Positions 56,197 through 64,000 of a stretch of DNA of 64,000 nt are shown here, one piece after another. The translations under genes and the position numbers were made by a program. Location: the NCBI RefSeq assembly GCF_001939075.1, contig NZ_MPTA01000001.1, positions 124,001 to 188,000 on the forward strand, given 5' to 3'. Positions within the stretch are counted from its first letter, which is position 1, and each line of letters begins with the position of its first letter. The notes under the pieces are model-generated. The model saw nothing but the letters and a program-made list of their open reading frames with translations. It was not told the DNA's origin and made no database searches. This stretch comes from Paenisporosarcina indica. GTDB taxonomy: Bacteria > Bacillota > Bacilli > Bacillales_A > Planococcaceae.

Positions 56197-56505
56197 ATGG
56201 ATCAAGATATGCGCGATAGCATGATGGGTGCATTAGAAACTGTAATCGACCCAGAGCTTGGAATTGATATTGTGAACCTAGGGCTTGTCTACGATGTGGA
56301 TTTAACGGAAGATGGCTTTGGAGTAGTAACAATGACATTAACATCAATGGGCTGTCCTATGGGACCCATGATTGTTGACCAAGTGAAAACAGCTTTGTAT
56401 GAGCTACCAGAAGTAAAAGAAGTAGATGTCAAAATTGTATGGACTCCAACTTGGTCAAAAGATAATATGTCCCGTTATGCCAAAATGGCACTCGGTGTTC
56501 GATAA
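56197..56505 (+). CDS. yitW: MIP18/DUF59 family metal-sulfur assembly protein YitW
   Basis: The 102-residue protein shows the MIP18 pattern ALETVIDPELGIDIVNLGLVYDV, MTSMGCPMG-like TSMGCPMGPMI with the conserved Cys, and WTPTWSKDNMS. Family members assist iron-sulfur cluster assembly (SufT/PaaD-like). ATG 56197 lies 7 nt after AAAGGGG. It is downstream of yitV and ends in a strong terminator. Confidence 0.9.
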   Translation: MDQDMRDSMMGALETVIDPELGIDIVNLGLVYDVDLTEDGFGVVTMTLTSMGCPMGPMIVDQVKTALYELPEVKEVDVKIVWTPTWSKDNMSRYAKMALGVR

Positions 56506-56512
56506 AAAGAAT

Positions 56513-56560
56513 GATGCTCCACTAACTGTTGAAGATGAACAGTCAGTGGAGCATTTTTTT
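56513..56560 (+). terminator. Terminator of yitVW
   Basis: ATGCTCCACTAACTGTT pairs with AACAGTCAGTGGAGCAT (one mismatch), followed by T7. Confidence 0.92.
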
Positions 56561-56600
56561 GTGAAATATAAATTATTAAATTAGGGCCAATCCAATTCCA

Positions 56601-56780
56601 GTATTCAAAAGCTTTTGCTACTCAATATAGAGGCAAAGTTCACCATTTTAGATTGTACTAAGTATCTCCTATAATCCCGCTTCGGCGCTTTGTGAATGCC
56701 TCTTGCAAGAAGCCAGGCAGAAATTCACTGCCAGCCTTCTCGCTCTGTCTACCACTTGAAAAGCACCTACGCTGGATATG
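56601..56780 (+). repeat. Dispersed repeat family A, copy 4
   Basis: Contains GTATTCAAAAGCTTTT, AAAGTTCACC (with the ACTGAA part deleted), ACTAAGTATC, CGCTTCGGCGCTTTGTGAAT, GAAGCCAGGCAG and CCTTCTCGCT. As at 18.3 kb, a family B element follows within 100-150 bp. Confidence 0.82.
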
Positions 56781-56875
56781 AGAAAAAGTAAAAAATGCTT
56801 TTCCTAATAAGAAGGTGCAGCTTTTGTGTTGGCTAATTTAAAGCAGGCTTGAGAAATTGTATATAACACGAAAGA

Positions 56876-57026
56876 GTGCATTTTAACATAGCCCAGCTTT
56901 TCTGCGACGAGATTGCGCAGGAGCAAGCCTCATGAGCGTGGAGAATGAGAAGCACAAGTATGAGGTCTTCATACTTGTTAGCTCATGCGGAACGTGCGGC
57001 AGTGCAAAATGTACGATAAACAACAG
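56876..57026 (+). repeat. Palindromic repeat family B, copy 4
   Basis: Starts GTGCATTTT and ends AAAATGTACGATAAACAACAG. The interior has CTGCGACGAG-ATTGCGCAGG, CACAAGTATGAGGTCTTC-ATACTTGT and GCTCATGCGGAACGTGCGGC. It resembles the reverse copy at 36.8 kb most closely. Confidence 0.85.
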
Positions 57027-57156
57027 TTGAGTTTAACCTGGTTTCTTTGTGAAAAAGAAGTGTTTCATATTGTTTATAACGCAATCGATGCCGATTAAAT
57101 CTAGCGGAAGCGATTCGTGACACAGACATTTTACTAGAATGCTCCAATCACATTTC

Positions 57157-57186
57157 TTTACAAATTTCCAATAGGCATTCTATAAT
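57157..57186 (+). promoter_or_regulatory. Promoter of the clpB-like gene
   Basis: TTTACA (57157-57162), 18 nt, TATAAT (57181-57186). Confidence 0.7.
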
Positions 57187-57196
57187 AAAAGTAATT

Positions 57197-57213
57197 AGTC
57201 AAAAAAGGTCAAA
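57197..57213 (+). promoter_or_regulatory. CtsR operator
   Basis: AGTCAAA-AAA-GGTCAAA matches the CtsR heptad direct repeat (RGTCAAA-N3-RGTCAAA). It overlaps the expected transcription start just after the -10, so heat-shock derepression by CtsR is expected. Confidence 0.88.
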
Positions 57214-57231
57214 CTATGAGGTGAGATATAG

Positions 57232-59346
57232 ATGCAACAGCAAGAACAAAAAAGTCCACTTGAGTTATATGGTCGCAATTTAGTAGAGCAAGCTAGAAAT
57301 GGAAAGATGGATCCTGTCATTGGTCGCGATCAGGAAATCCGCCATGTCATTCGAATTCTTTCTAGAAAGACCAAAAACAACCCGGTTCTTATTGGAGAAC
57401 CGGGAGTAGGAAAAACGGCAATTGTGGAAGGATTAGCACAACGAATTGTCCGTAAAGATGTTCCGGAAGGATTAAAAGAGCGCGATATTTTTGAGCTTGA
57501 TATGAGTTCATTAATCGCAGGAGCAAAATATCGTGGAGAATTTGAAGAGCGTTTGAAAGCAGTATTAAAAGAAGTGAAAGACAGTGAAGGACGCATTATC
57601 CTATTCATCGATGAAATCCACACCATTGTTGGTGCTGGAAAATCAGAAGGGGCGATGGATGCCGGCAATATGCTTAAGCCGATGTTAGCACGCGGAGAAC
57701 TTCATTGTATTGGAGCAACAACACTTGACGAGTACCGTATGTACATTGAAAAGGATGCAGCACTTGAACGTCGATTCCAACAAGTGTTAGTTCGCGAGCC
57801 GTCAGTTGAAGACACGGTGTCCATATTACGAGGATTAAAAGAACGCTTTGAATTGCATCATGCGGTACGCATTCATGATCGTGCGATTGTTGCAGCTTCA
57901 CAGTTAGCCGATCGTTATTTAACCGAACGATTCTTACCAGATAAAGCGATTGATTTAGTGGACGAAGCGTGTGCGATGATTCGAACTGAAATTGATTCGA
58001 TGCCACAAGAACTTGATGAAGTGACACGGAAAATCATGCGACTTGAAATTGAAGAGCAAGCATTAATGAAAGAGAAGGATCAAGCAAGCCAACTGCGTTT
58101 AGCCAATCTGCGAGATGAACTGGAATCATTTAAATCTTCCAGTGAATCCATGCGTAATCAATGGACGAATGAGAAAGAATCGCTACAATATATCCAAAAA
58201 AAGAGAGAGTTACTCGATGAATATCGTCATGATTTAGAGGATGCTGAAAACCGCTACGACTTAAATAAAGCGGCGGAACTCCGTCATGGCAAGATGCCGA
58301 CACTTGAAAAAGAAATTGCCAAACTAGAAATGTCATTAGAAACTAGCGGTGACAATCGGTTGTTACGTGAAGAAGTAACATCCGAAGAAATTGCTTCTAT
58401 TGTAGCGAGATGGACTGGCATTCCCGTTACTAAACTGCTTGAAGGAGAACGCGATAAACTCCTTCGTCTAAAAGAGACGTTACAAGAACGCGTGGTAGGT
58501 CAAGAACAAGCCGTCCAATTTGTAACCGAAGCTGTTTGGCGTGCCCGTGCTGGTATTAAAGATTCGTCAAAGCCCATTGGTTCCTTTTTGTTCCTAGGTC
58601 CAACAGGAGTAGGGAAAACAGAACTGGCTAAAGCATTAGCAGCCAATTTATTTGATTCGGAAGATCATTTCATTCGCATTGACATGTCTGAGTACATGGA
58701 AAAGCATAGTGTCTCACGATTGGTCGGAGCACCTCCTGGTTATATTGGTTATGAAGAAGGTGGACAGTTGACGGAGGCTGTAAGGCGTAATCCGTATTCA
58801 GTTGTGTTACTCGATGAAATTGAAAAAGCACATCCAGATGTGGCGAATATCTTACTCCAATTATTAGACGATGGACGAATTACAGATAGTCAAGGCCGTG
58901 TTGTATCCTTCACGAATTCAGTTGTCATCTTAACTTCAAATATTGGTTCTCAGTATTTACTCGATGACAGTGAACAAGCGGAAGATTTAGTCATGTCATC
59001 ACTTCGTGCACATTTCAAACCTGAATTATTAAATCGGATGGATGAGATTGTCTTATTCCACTCGCTTAAAGGATCGCATTTTACTACGATTACAGAGAAG
59101 TATTTAGCTCAATTGGCTAAACGATTAGTGGAACAAGAAATCAACATATCTTTTTCAAAGGAATTAATAGATTGGGTTGTCAATGAAGGGACAGATGCTG
59201 CATTTGGAGCAAGACCTTTGCGCCGCTTTATTCAACGACATGTTGAAACCGCTGTTGCGAAGGCTTTACTTGGTGGGGAGATTAAGGCAGGTAGCATTGT
59301 CGAGGTTACGCTAACGAACGGAGAACTGGTAGTAACATCAAAATAA
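57232..59346 (+). CDS. clpB: ClpB-type disaggregase lacking the N-terminal domain
   Basis: The 704-residue two-ring AAA+ protein compares with about 860 for normal ClpB. It begins directly before the first ATPase ([10 protein letters not shown]), with Walker A GEPGVGKT (about 56) and [21 protein letters not shown]. It keeps a full ClpB-style coiled-coil M-domain (about 275-380, [14 protein letters not shown] to [12 protein letters not shown]) and the second ATPase with GPTGVGKT (about 456). It lacks the Clp_N repeats, the ClpP-binding tripeptide loop of ClpC/E and any zinc finger. GAGGTGA precedes the ATG. A CtsR box marks it as a stress gene. It should disaggregate proteins with DnaK. Confidence 0.88.
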   Translation: MQQQEQKSPLELYGRNLVEQARNGKMDPVIGRDQEIRHVIRILSRKTKNNPVLIGEPGVGKTAIVEGLAQRIVRKDVPEGLKERDIFELDMSSLIAGAKYRGEFEERLKAVLKEVKDSEGRIILFIDEIHTIVGAGKSEGAMDAGNMLKPMLARGELHCIGATTLDEYRMYIEKDAALERRFQQVLVREPSVEDTVSILRGLKERFELHHAVRIHDRAIVAASQLADRYLTERFLPDKAIDLVDEACAMIRTEIDSMPQELDEVTRKIMRLEIEEQALMKEKDQASQLRLANLRDELESFKSSSESMRNQWTNEKESLQYIQKKRELLDEYRHDLEDAENRYDLNKAAELRHGKMPTLEKEIAKLEMSLETSGDNRLLREEVTSEEIASIVARWTGIPVTKLLEGERDKLLRLKETLQERVVGQEQAVQFVTEAVWRARAGIKDSSKPIGSFLFLGPTGVGKTELAKALAANLFDSEDHFIRIDMSEYMEKHSVSRLVGAPPGYIGYEEGGQLTEAVRRNPYSVVLLDEIEKAHPDVANILLQLLDDGRITDSQGRVVSFTNSVVILTSNIGSQYLLDDSEQAEDLVMSSLRAHFKPELLNRMDEIVLFHSLKGSHFTTITEKYLAQLAKRLVEQEINISFSKELIDWVVNEGTDAAFGARPLRRFIQRHVETAVAKALLGGEIKAGSIVEVTLTNGELVVTSK

Positions 59347-59347
59347 A

Positions 59348-59392
59348 AAAACGGTTTCTGAGAAGGACTATCCTTCGCTGAAACCGTTTCTT
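59348..59392 (+). terminator. Terminator of clpB
   Basis: AAACGGTTTC/GAAACCGTTT outer stem with AAGGA-CTA-TCCTT inner stem, symmetric enough for both directions. Confidence 0.82.
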
Positions 59393-59431
59393 ATTATCCA
59401 GCACTAATCGCATGGATTTTGTGCGATTTTA

Positions 59432-59620
59432 TTAATGGCTTTCGTGAACTACTGGGTCATTAGGGATAATTGCAGAAATAACGAAAACAAGAATCGTCAC
59501 AACAACCGAAATAATGGCACCTAATAGGAAGTTAAATGGTACGGCATTAATCGAACTAACAACGTAATTTAACATTGATATAAGAAAGAATGACCAAATA
59601 AATGTAAAAACAAATTTCAT
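59432..59620 (-). CDS. yjzD: DUF2929 family small membrane protein (YjzD-like)
   Basis: The 62-residue protein has two hydrophobic helices (KFVFTFIWSFFLISMLNYVVSSI and LLGAIISVVVTILVFVISAII) and a short polar tail. The family is of unknown function. GAGGTGA lies 7 nt before the ATG, and a TATGAT-like -10 is seen upstream on the minus strand. It lies next to fabH as expected from the B. subtilis region. Confidence 0.8.
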   Translation of the reverse strand: MKFVFTFIWSFFLISMLNYVVSSINAVPFNFLLGAIISVVVTILVFVISAIIPNDPVVHESH

Positions 59621-59735
59621 GTGAATTCACCTCTAAACAGACTATTTACTAAGAACATCATACCATATACGGTCCAGTGTGATAAAGTTTCTTTTCAACT
59701 TCTCAAGAGAAGTTTGACTAATTCTTGTCGATGTG

Positions 59736-59764
59736 TTGATAAATCCAACATAATTCGTTATGAT
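59736..59764 (+). promoter_or_regulatory. Promoter of fabH-fabF
   Basis: TTGATA (59736-59741), 17 nt, TATGAT (59759-59764). Confidence 0.75.
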
Positions 59765-59780
59765 TGTTACCAGGTACTAA
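59764..59780 (+). promoter_or_regulatory. FapR operator
   Basis: TTGTTACCAGGTACTAA fits the FapR 17-bp palindrome (TTAGTACCTGGTACTAA) except for two positions in the left arm and the centre base. It sits at the transcription start. FapR represses fatty acid genes until malonyl-CoA accumulates. Confidence 0.75.
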
Positions 59781-59811
59781 TATAAGATAACAATGGGAAT
59801 GAGGTTGGCTC

Positions 59812-60747
59812 ATGAATGCTGGAATTATTGGTTTAGGAAGACACACACCAGAAAAAATTGTGACAAACTTTGATTTGGAAAAACTTATGGATACATCGGA
59901 TGAATGGATTCGTACACGAACAGGTATAGAAGAGAGAAGATATGCGAGCGATGATGTCGATTCGTCAGATATGGCTTTTGAAGCCGCTAAAGAAGCAATC
60001 AATGATGCAGGAATAGATGCAAGTCAAATCGGATTAATTCTAGTGGCAACAGTTACACCAGATACGCCATTTCCAAGTGTATCCACGATGATCCAGGCAA
60101 AACTTGGAGCAACCAATGCTGCAGCTATGGATGTTTCAGCGGCTTGTGCAGGATTTATGTACGGGGTTATTACAGCTAAGCAATTTGTTGAATCTGACAC
60201 TTATCCTTATGTTTTAGTAGTCGGAGTTGAAAAACTATCAAAAATTACGAACTTCGAAGACCGCAATACGGCAGTATTATTTGGAGATGGAGCGGGTGCA
60301 GTTGTCATTGGTAAAGTTTCTGAAGGTCGTGGCATATTGTCCTTTGAACTTGGTGCTGATGGTACTGGAGGTAAGCATTTATACCAAAATGGTCCATACC
60401 TTGAGATGAATGGTCGTGAAGTATTCAAATTTGCAGTTAGACAAATGGGAGAATCTGCAGAACATGTTATTACAAAAGCTGGACTTTCAAAAGAAGATGT
60501 AAATTTCTTAGTTCCGCATCAAGCTAATATTCGGATTATGGAGTCATCTAGACAACGTCTTGGTTTGCCTGAGGAAAAAATGTCCAAAACGATCAATCAA
60601 TTTGGTAACACTTCTTCAGCTTCCATTCCAATTTCACTTAAAGAAGAAGTATTAAATGGCAAAATAAAAGACGATGATGTGATTGTATTGGTCGGCTTTG
60701 GTGGCGGCTTAACCTGGGGAGCAATCTGCATGAAATGGGGCAAATAA
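59812..60747 (+). CDS. fabH: Beta-ketoacyl-ACP synthase III FabH
   Basis: The 311-residue condensing enzyme starts fatty acid synthesis from acyl-CoA and malonyl-ACP and is the branched-chain primer selector in Bacillales. The Cys-His-Asn triad is visible: Cys in [12 protein letters not shown] (about 112), His in VPHQANIRI and Asn in [12 protein letters not shown]. The N-terminus reads [18 protein letters not shown]. It is preceded by a FapR box and followed by fabF 125 nt later with no terminator between. Confidence 0.95.
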   Translation: MNAGIIGLGRHTPEKIVTNFDLEKLMDTSDEWIRTRTGIEERRYASDDVDSSDMAFEAAKEAINDAGIDASQIGLILVATVTPDTPFPSVSTMIQAKLGATNAAAMDVSAACAGFMYGVITAKQFVESDTYPYVLVVGVEKLSKITNFEDRNTAVLFGDGAGAVVIGKVSEGRGILSFELGADGTGGKHLYQNGPYLEMNGREVFKFAVRQMGESAEHVITKAGLSKEDVNFLVPHQANIRIMESSRQRLGLPEEKMSKTINQFGNTSSASIPISLKEEVLNGKIKDDDVIVLVGFGGGLTWGAICMKWGK

Positions 60748-60872
60748 AGGGATTTTGAACTTGTCCAGTTGAATAATTGGATAATAAGTTCCGACCATTC
60801 GAGATGATTGAGGTTGAATCACAGTCACTTGCTACTTGAAATTTAGTTTATACATGAGGGGAGAATAAAATC

Positions 60873-62114
60873 ATGACAAAACGTCGTGTTGTAATAACAG
60901 GGATAGGAGCGGTAACCCCGCTTGGCAATGATATTGAAACAACATGGGCTGGTATTCTGGAAGGGAAATCGGGAATTGGACCAATGACACGTGTTAATCC
61001 TGACGATTTCCCAGCAAAAATCGCTGCTGAAGTAAAAGACTTCGATATTGAAACTTATATTGAACGTAAAGATGCACGTAAAATGGATCGCTTTACACAT
61101 TTTGCTTTAGCTTCTTCGATCATGGCAGTAAAAGATGCAAATTTAGATATAACACCTGAACTTGGTCTTCGTACAGGTGTATGGATTGGTTCTGGTATTG
61201 GTGGCATGGAGACATACGAAGCTCAATTTAGAACATTTCTTGACCGCGGGTATCGTCGAGTAAGTCCATTCTTTATTCCGATGATGATTCCAGATATGGC
61301 AGCTGGACAAGTGTCAATCCATTTTGGTGCAAAAGCGATGAACTCATGTACAGTAACAGCTTGTGCTTCAGGTACAAACTCGATTGGTGATGCATTTAAA
61401 GTAGTTGAACGTGGAGATGCGGATGTCATGATTACAGGGGGTGCTGAAGCACCGATTACAAATATGTCGGTTGCAGGTTTCTGCTCGAACACAGCACTAA
61501 CACTTAATCAAGACCCGAAAACTGCTTCACGTCCATTTGATGCTAATCGTGATGGGTTTGTTATTGGTGAAGGTTCAGGAATTGTTATTTTGGAAGAGTA
61601 TGAACACGCTAAAGCACGTGGTGCAAAAATATATGCTGAGATCGTCGGTTATGGTTCTACTGGAGATGCGCATCATATTACTGCTCCAGCTCCTGAAGGA
61701 GAAGGTGCAGCAAGAGCGATGGAACAAGCACTTTCCGATGCAGGAATCGAACCATCTGCTATTGACTATATCAATGCACATGGAACAAGCACCCCTTACA
61801 ATGACCAGTTCGAAACTTTGGCAGTTAAATCGGTATTTGGAGAACACGCTTATAAGCTGGCAATGAGTTCAACAAAGTCGATGACTGGACATTTACTTGG
61901 AGCAGCTGGTGGAATAGAAGCAATTTTCACAGCACTTGCCATTCAAGAAAATGTCTTACCGCCAACAATGAATTTAGAAAATCCAGATCCTATCTGTGAT
62001 TTAGACTACGTAGCGAATGCATCACGTAAAAAAGAGATTGCCTATGCCATGAGTAACTCCCTTGGCTTCGGCGGGCATAATGCTTCAATAATATTAAAAA
62101 AAGTTAACGCTTAA
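60873..62114 (+). CDS. fabF: Beta-ketoacyl-ACP synthase II FabF
   Basis: This 413-residue elongating condensing enzyme has the catalytic Cys in [11 protein letters not shown] and His residues in [11 protein letters not shown] and [15 protein letters not shown]. The C-terminus is the typical [14 protein letters not shown]. It condenses malonyl-ACP with growing acyl-ACP. GAGGGGAG precedes the ATG. It shares the FapR-controlled unit with fabH and ends at a strong terminator. Confidence 0.96.
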   Translation: MTKRRVVITGIGAVTPLGNDIETTWAGILEGKSGIGPMTRVNPDDFPAKIAAEVKDFDIETYIERKDARKMDRFTHFALASSIMAVKDANLDITPELGLRTGVWIGSGIGGMETYEAQFRTFLDRGYRRVSPFFIPMMIPDMAAGQVSIHFGAKAMNSCTVTACASGTNSIGDAFKVVERGDADVMITGGAEAPITNMSVAGFCSNTALTLNQDPKTASRPFDANRDGFVIGEGSGIVILEEYEHAKARGAKIYAEIVGYGSTGDAHHITAPAPEGEGAARAMEQALSDAGIEPSAIDYINAHGTSTPYNDQFETLAVKSVFGEHAYKLAMSSTKSMTGHLLGAAGGIEAIFTALAIQENVLPPTMNLENPDPICDLDYVANASRKKEIAYAMSNSLGFGGHNASIILKKVNA

Positions 62115-62119
62115 TGACC

Positions 62120-62157
62120 AAAAACCGCTAAACATTTAATTGTTTAGTGGTTTTTTT
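62120..62157 (+). terminator. Terminator of fabHF
   Basis: AAAACCGCTAAAC pairs with GTTTAGTGGTTTT, followed by T7. Confidence 0.9.
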
Positions 62158-62355
62158 GTGGATTTTCAGTTGAGGTAGAATATTTTTCTCTATTATTTTA
62201 ACCCCCAAAATATAAACCAAAGTTTGTATTAATAATAAAACCTTAACATTAATATAATGATTATCATGTGCTTCTAATAAATTTTCAAAATAGACTTTCT
62301 ATAGACTGAAAAAATTAAGTATTTTATTCTCGAAATATAAGTGGGAGGCGTTAGT

Positions 62356-63375
62356 TTGGGTAATCCTGTGTTAAAGATTCGCAATCTTTCAGTATCGTTC
62401 AAAATTAAAGATTATCATTATCCAGCTGTAGATGATGTAACACTCACTATTAACGAAGATGAAGTACTTGCCATTGTAGGGGAGTCTGGTTGTGGCAAGA
62501 GTGCATTGGCGCTTTCAATCATGGGTCTGCATCCAAAAGGTAGAACTAAAATAGACGGCGAGATAAATTATCAAGATCAAAATATATTGCGATTAAACGA
62601 TGCAAGTTTAAATAAAGTTCGTGGAAATGAGATAGCTATGATTTTTCAAGATCCTTTGACGGCACTAAACCCATTAGTCCGTATTGGAAAGCAAATTGAA
62701 GAATCCATGAAATATCATACGAACTTTTCAGCGAGTCAGCGCAAAAAAAGGGCTTTAGAACTTCTCGGAAAAGTGGGTATCCCATACGTGAAACGAGTGT
62801 ATGCACAATACCCGCATGAATTGTCGGGTGGTATGAGACAACGCGTGGTTATTGCAATTGCACTAGCATGCAATCCAAAAGTACTAATTGCAGATGAGCC
62901 CACAACAGCACTTGATGTAACCATACAAGCACAGATCCTCGATTTGATGAAAACTCTACAAGAAGATACTATGGCTGGCATCATTTTGATCACTCATGAT
63001 CTAGGAGTCGTTGCTGAAATGGCCGACCGTGTTGCCGTTATGTACGCTGGGCAAATTGTCGAAATAGCCGATGTAGACACGATATTAAAGAAACCGTTAC
63101 ATCCATATACTCGTTCTTTACTCAATTCAATCCCAAGCAAAATGTCAAATAAAAGTCGATTACATGTAATTGAAGGGGTTGTTCCAACCATTCAAAATTT
63201 AAAAAGAAATGGATGTCGATTTGCTCCTCGAATTAAATGGATTGGTGGAAGTGAGCATCAAGAAAATCCTCTATTAGAAGAAGTAGAACCTGACCATTGG
63301 GTACGTTGCTCTTGCTATCGTAATTTCTACTTCCCAAAAGGTAAAACAGGAGAAAAACACGATGTCCTTACTTAA
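62356..63375 (+). CDS. oppD: Oligopeptide ABC transporter ATPase OppD/AppD
   Basis: The 339-residue ATPase has Walker A GESGCGKSALALS, Q-loop MIFQDPLTALNP, signature LSGGMRQRVVIAIAL and Walker B LIADEPTTALDVT. The C-terminal oligopeptide/dipeptide domain includes the cysteines of NGCRFAPR and RCSCY, although the usual Cys pattern is reduced. It energises peptide import with the OppF partner. TTG 62356 lies 7 nt after GGGAGG; GTG 62341 is part of that site. The next gene overlaps by 14 nt. Confidence 0.9.
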   Translation: MGNPVLKIRNLSVSFKIKDYHYPAVDDVTLTINEDEVLAIVGESGCGKSALALSIMGLHPKGRTKIDGEINYQDQNILRLNDASLNKVRGNEIAMIFQDPLTALNPLVRIGKQIEESMKYHTNFSASQRKKRALELLGKVGIPYVKRVYAQYPHELSGGMRQRVVIAIALACNPKVLIADEPTTALDVTIQAQILDLMKTLQEDTMAGIILITHDLGVVAEMADRVAVMYAGQIVEIADVDTILKKPLHPYTRSLLNSIPSKMSNKSRLHVIEGVVPTIQNLKRNGCRFAPRIKWIGGSEHQENPLLEEVEPDHWVRCSCYRNFYFPKGKTGEKHDVLT

Positions 63376-64000
63376 AGTGAACGATTTAAAAGTTCATTAT
63401 CCAATCCTTGGAGGATTTTTCCACACTGTGATAGACCATGTACGTGCCGTTGATGGAGTAAGCTTTGAACTTCGACCAGGAGAAACTTACGGGTTAGTGG
63501 GGGAGTCTGGGTGCGGTAAGACGACAATCGGTCGTGCGATTATCGGTCTGAATAAAGCAACATCAGGAGAAATCAATTTTAACGGAACAGACTTGACTCA
63601 GTTGTCTAGGGGACAGCGCCGACAATATACGAAAGACATCCAAATGATTTTCCAAGATCCATACTCTTCATTGAATGCTCGTAAACGGGTGCTTGATATT
63701 GTGGCAGAACCAATTCGGAATTTCGAACGATTGTCATCAGAGGAAGAACGTAAACGTGTACAGTTTGTCATTGAAAGAGTTGGCTTGAATCCTGAAATTA
63801 TTTATAAGTATCCACATGAATTTTCAGGTGGGCAACGTCAACGAATCGGTATAGCACGTGCACTTATGCTAAATCCAAAGTTGATTATTGCAGATGAACC
63901 CGTATCTGCACTTGATGTCTCGGTACAGGCTCAAGTTTTAAACTTTATGCAAGATATTCAAAAAGAGTTTAACTTAACGTATTTATTCATTAGTCATGAT
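63362..64000 (+). CDS. oppF: Oligopeptide ABC transporter ATPase OppF/AppF, 5' part
   Basis: The gene runs off the window; 213 codons are visible. The N-terminus reads LLKVNDLKVHYPILGGFF, then RAVDGVSFELRPGETYGLVGESGCGKTTIGR (Walker A about 48-56), IQMIFQDPYSSLNARKRV, FSGGQRQRIGIARAL and LIIADEPVSALDVSVQAQ. The partner oppD ends 14 nt inside it. AGGAGA precedes the ATG by 9 nt. The LNAR variant of the Q-loop is typical of OppF-type subunits. In B. subtilis the app operon lies near fabHF, so appDF is equally possible. Confidence 0.9.
   Translation, partial: MSLLKVNDLKVHYPILGGFFHTVIDHVRAVDGVSFELRPGETYGLVGESGCGKTTIGRAIIGLNKATSGEINFNGTDLTQLSRGQRRQYTKDIQMIFQDPYSSLNARKRVLDIVAEPIRNFERLSSEEERKRVQFVIERVGLNPEIIYKYPHEFSGGQRQRIGIARALMLNPKLIIADEPVSALDVSVQAQVLNFMQDIQKEFNLTYLFISHD

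Overview
The window is a low-GC Firmicutes (Bacillales) chromosome segment. Gene order repeatedly matches Bacillus subtilis (tagO / LCP-yvyE / degS-degU / comFA-comFC / hpf-secA-prfB-yvjA-cccB-ftsEX / ctpB-minJ-csbA; yhjE-sipV then addBA; yitV-yitW; yjzD-fabH-fabF-oppD/F). The accessory SecA2 plus SlaP pair, the SLH-domain protein and the many small intergenic repeats suggest a member of the Planococcaceae (Sporosarcina/Paenisporosarcina/Psychrobacillus-like). That placement is inference. I see no tRNA, rRNA, complete insertion sequence, prophage or CRISPR array.

Layout. 1-1.7 kb: end of a polysaccharide locus (O-antigen ligase-like polymerase, GT4 glycosyltransferase). 1.7-2.7 kb: gene-poor repeat region. 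2.7-9 kb: cell-surface export block, with an SLH-anchored phosphodiester glycosidase facing slaP-secA2. 9.2-14.5 kb: tagO, LCP transferase, yvyE and the DegS-DegU two-component system. 14.7-18.2 kb: lipoprotein, comFA-comFC and hpf with a sigma-H-type promoter. 18.2-19.4 kb: dense repeat cluster. 19.4-32.1 kb: secA1, prfB (programmed +1 frameshift), yvjA, cccB, ftsEX with an M23 hydrolase, a TlpA-like thioredoxin, ctpB, minJ, csbA. 32.3-36.6 kb: SAM-I riboswitch-controlled metN-metI-metQ plus an M20 amidohydrolase, reading leftward. 37-38.6 kb: azlCD, divergent from a frameshifted XRE-cupin regulator. 38.7-50.5 kb: yhjE, sipV, addB-addA, a DUF418 protein, yisK-like and yisL-like genes. 50.7-56.5 kb: a membrane-anchored alpha-amylase-like pseudoenzyme, a leftward CoA-disulfide reductase/DegV/HAD cluster, then yitV-yitW. 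57.2-64 kb: a CtsR-controlled ClpB lacking its N-domain, yjzD, FapR-controlled fabH-fabF and the start of an oligopeptide ABC transporter.

The coding regions are mostly conserved housekeeping genes. The least explained content is intergenic. At least six repeat families occupy nearly every long gap: A (about 150-190 bp, 4 copies), B (palindromic, ends GTGCATTTGCGC/GCGCAAATGCAC), C and D (arrays with an exact 21-bp period), E (GC-rich) and F (flanked by 22-bp direct repeats, lying inside the met operon). Other unusual points are the -1 frameshift at a perfect A AAA AAA heptamer in the XRE-cupin gene, the degenerate amylase, the N-domain-less ClpB and a possible short orphan transcript after the SLH gene.
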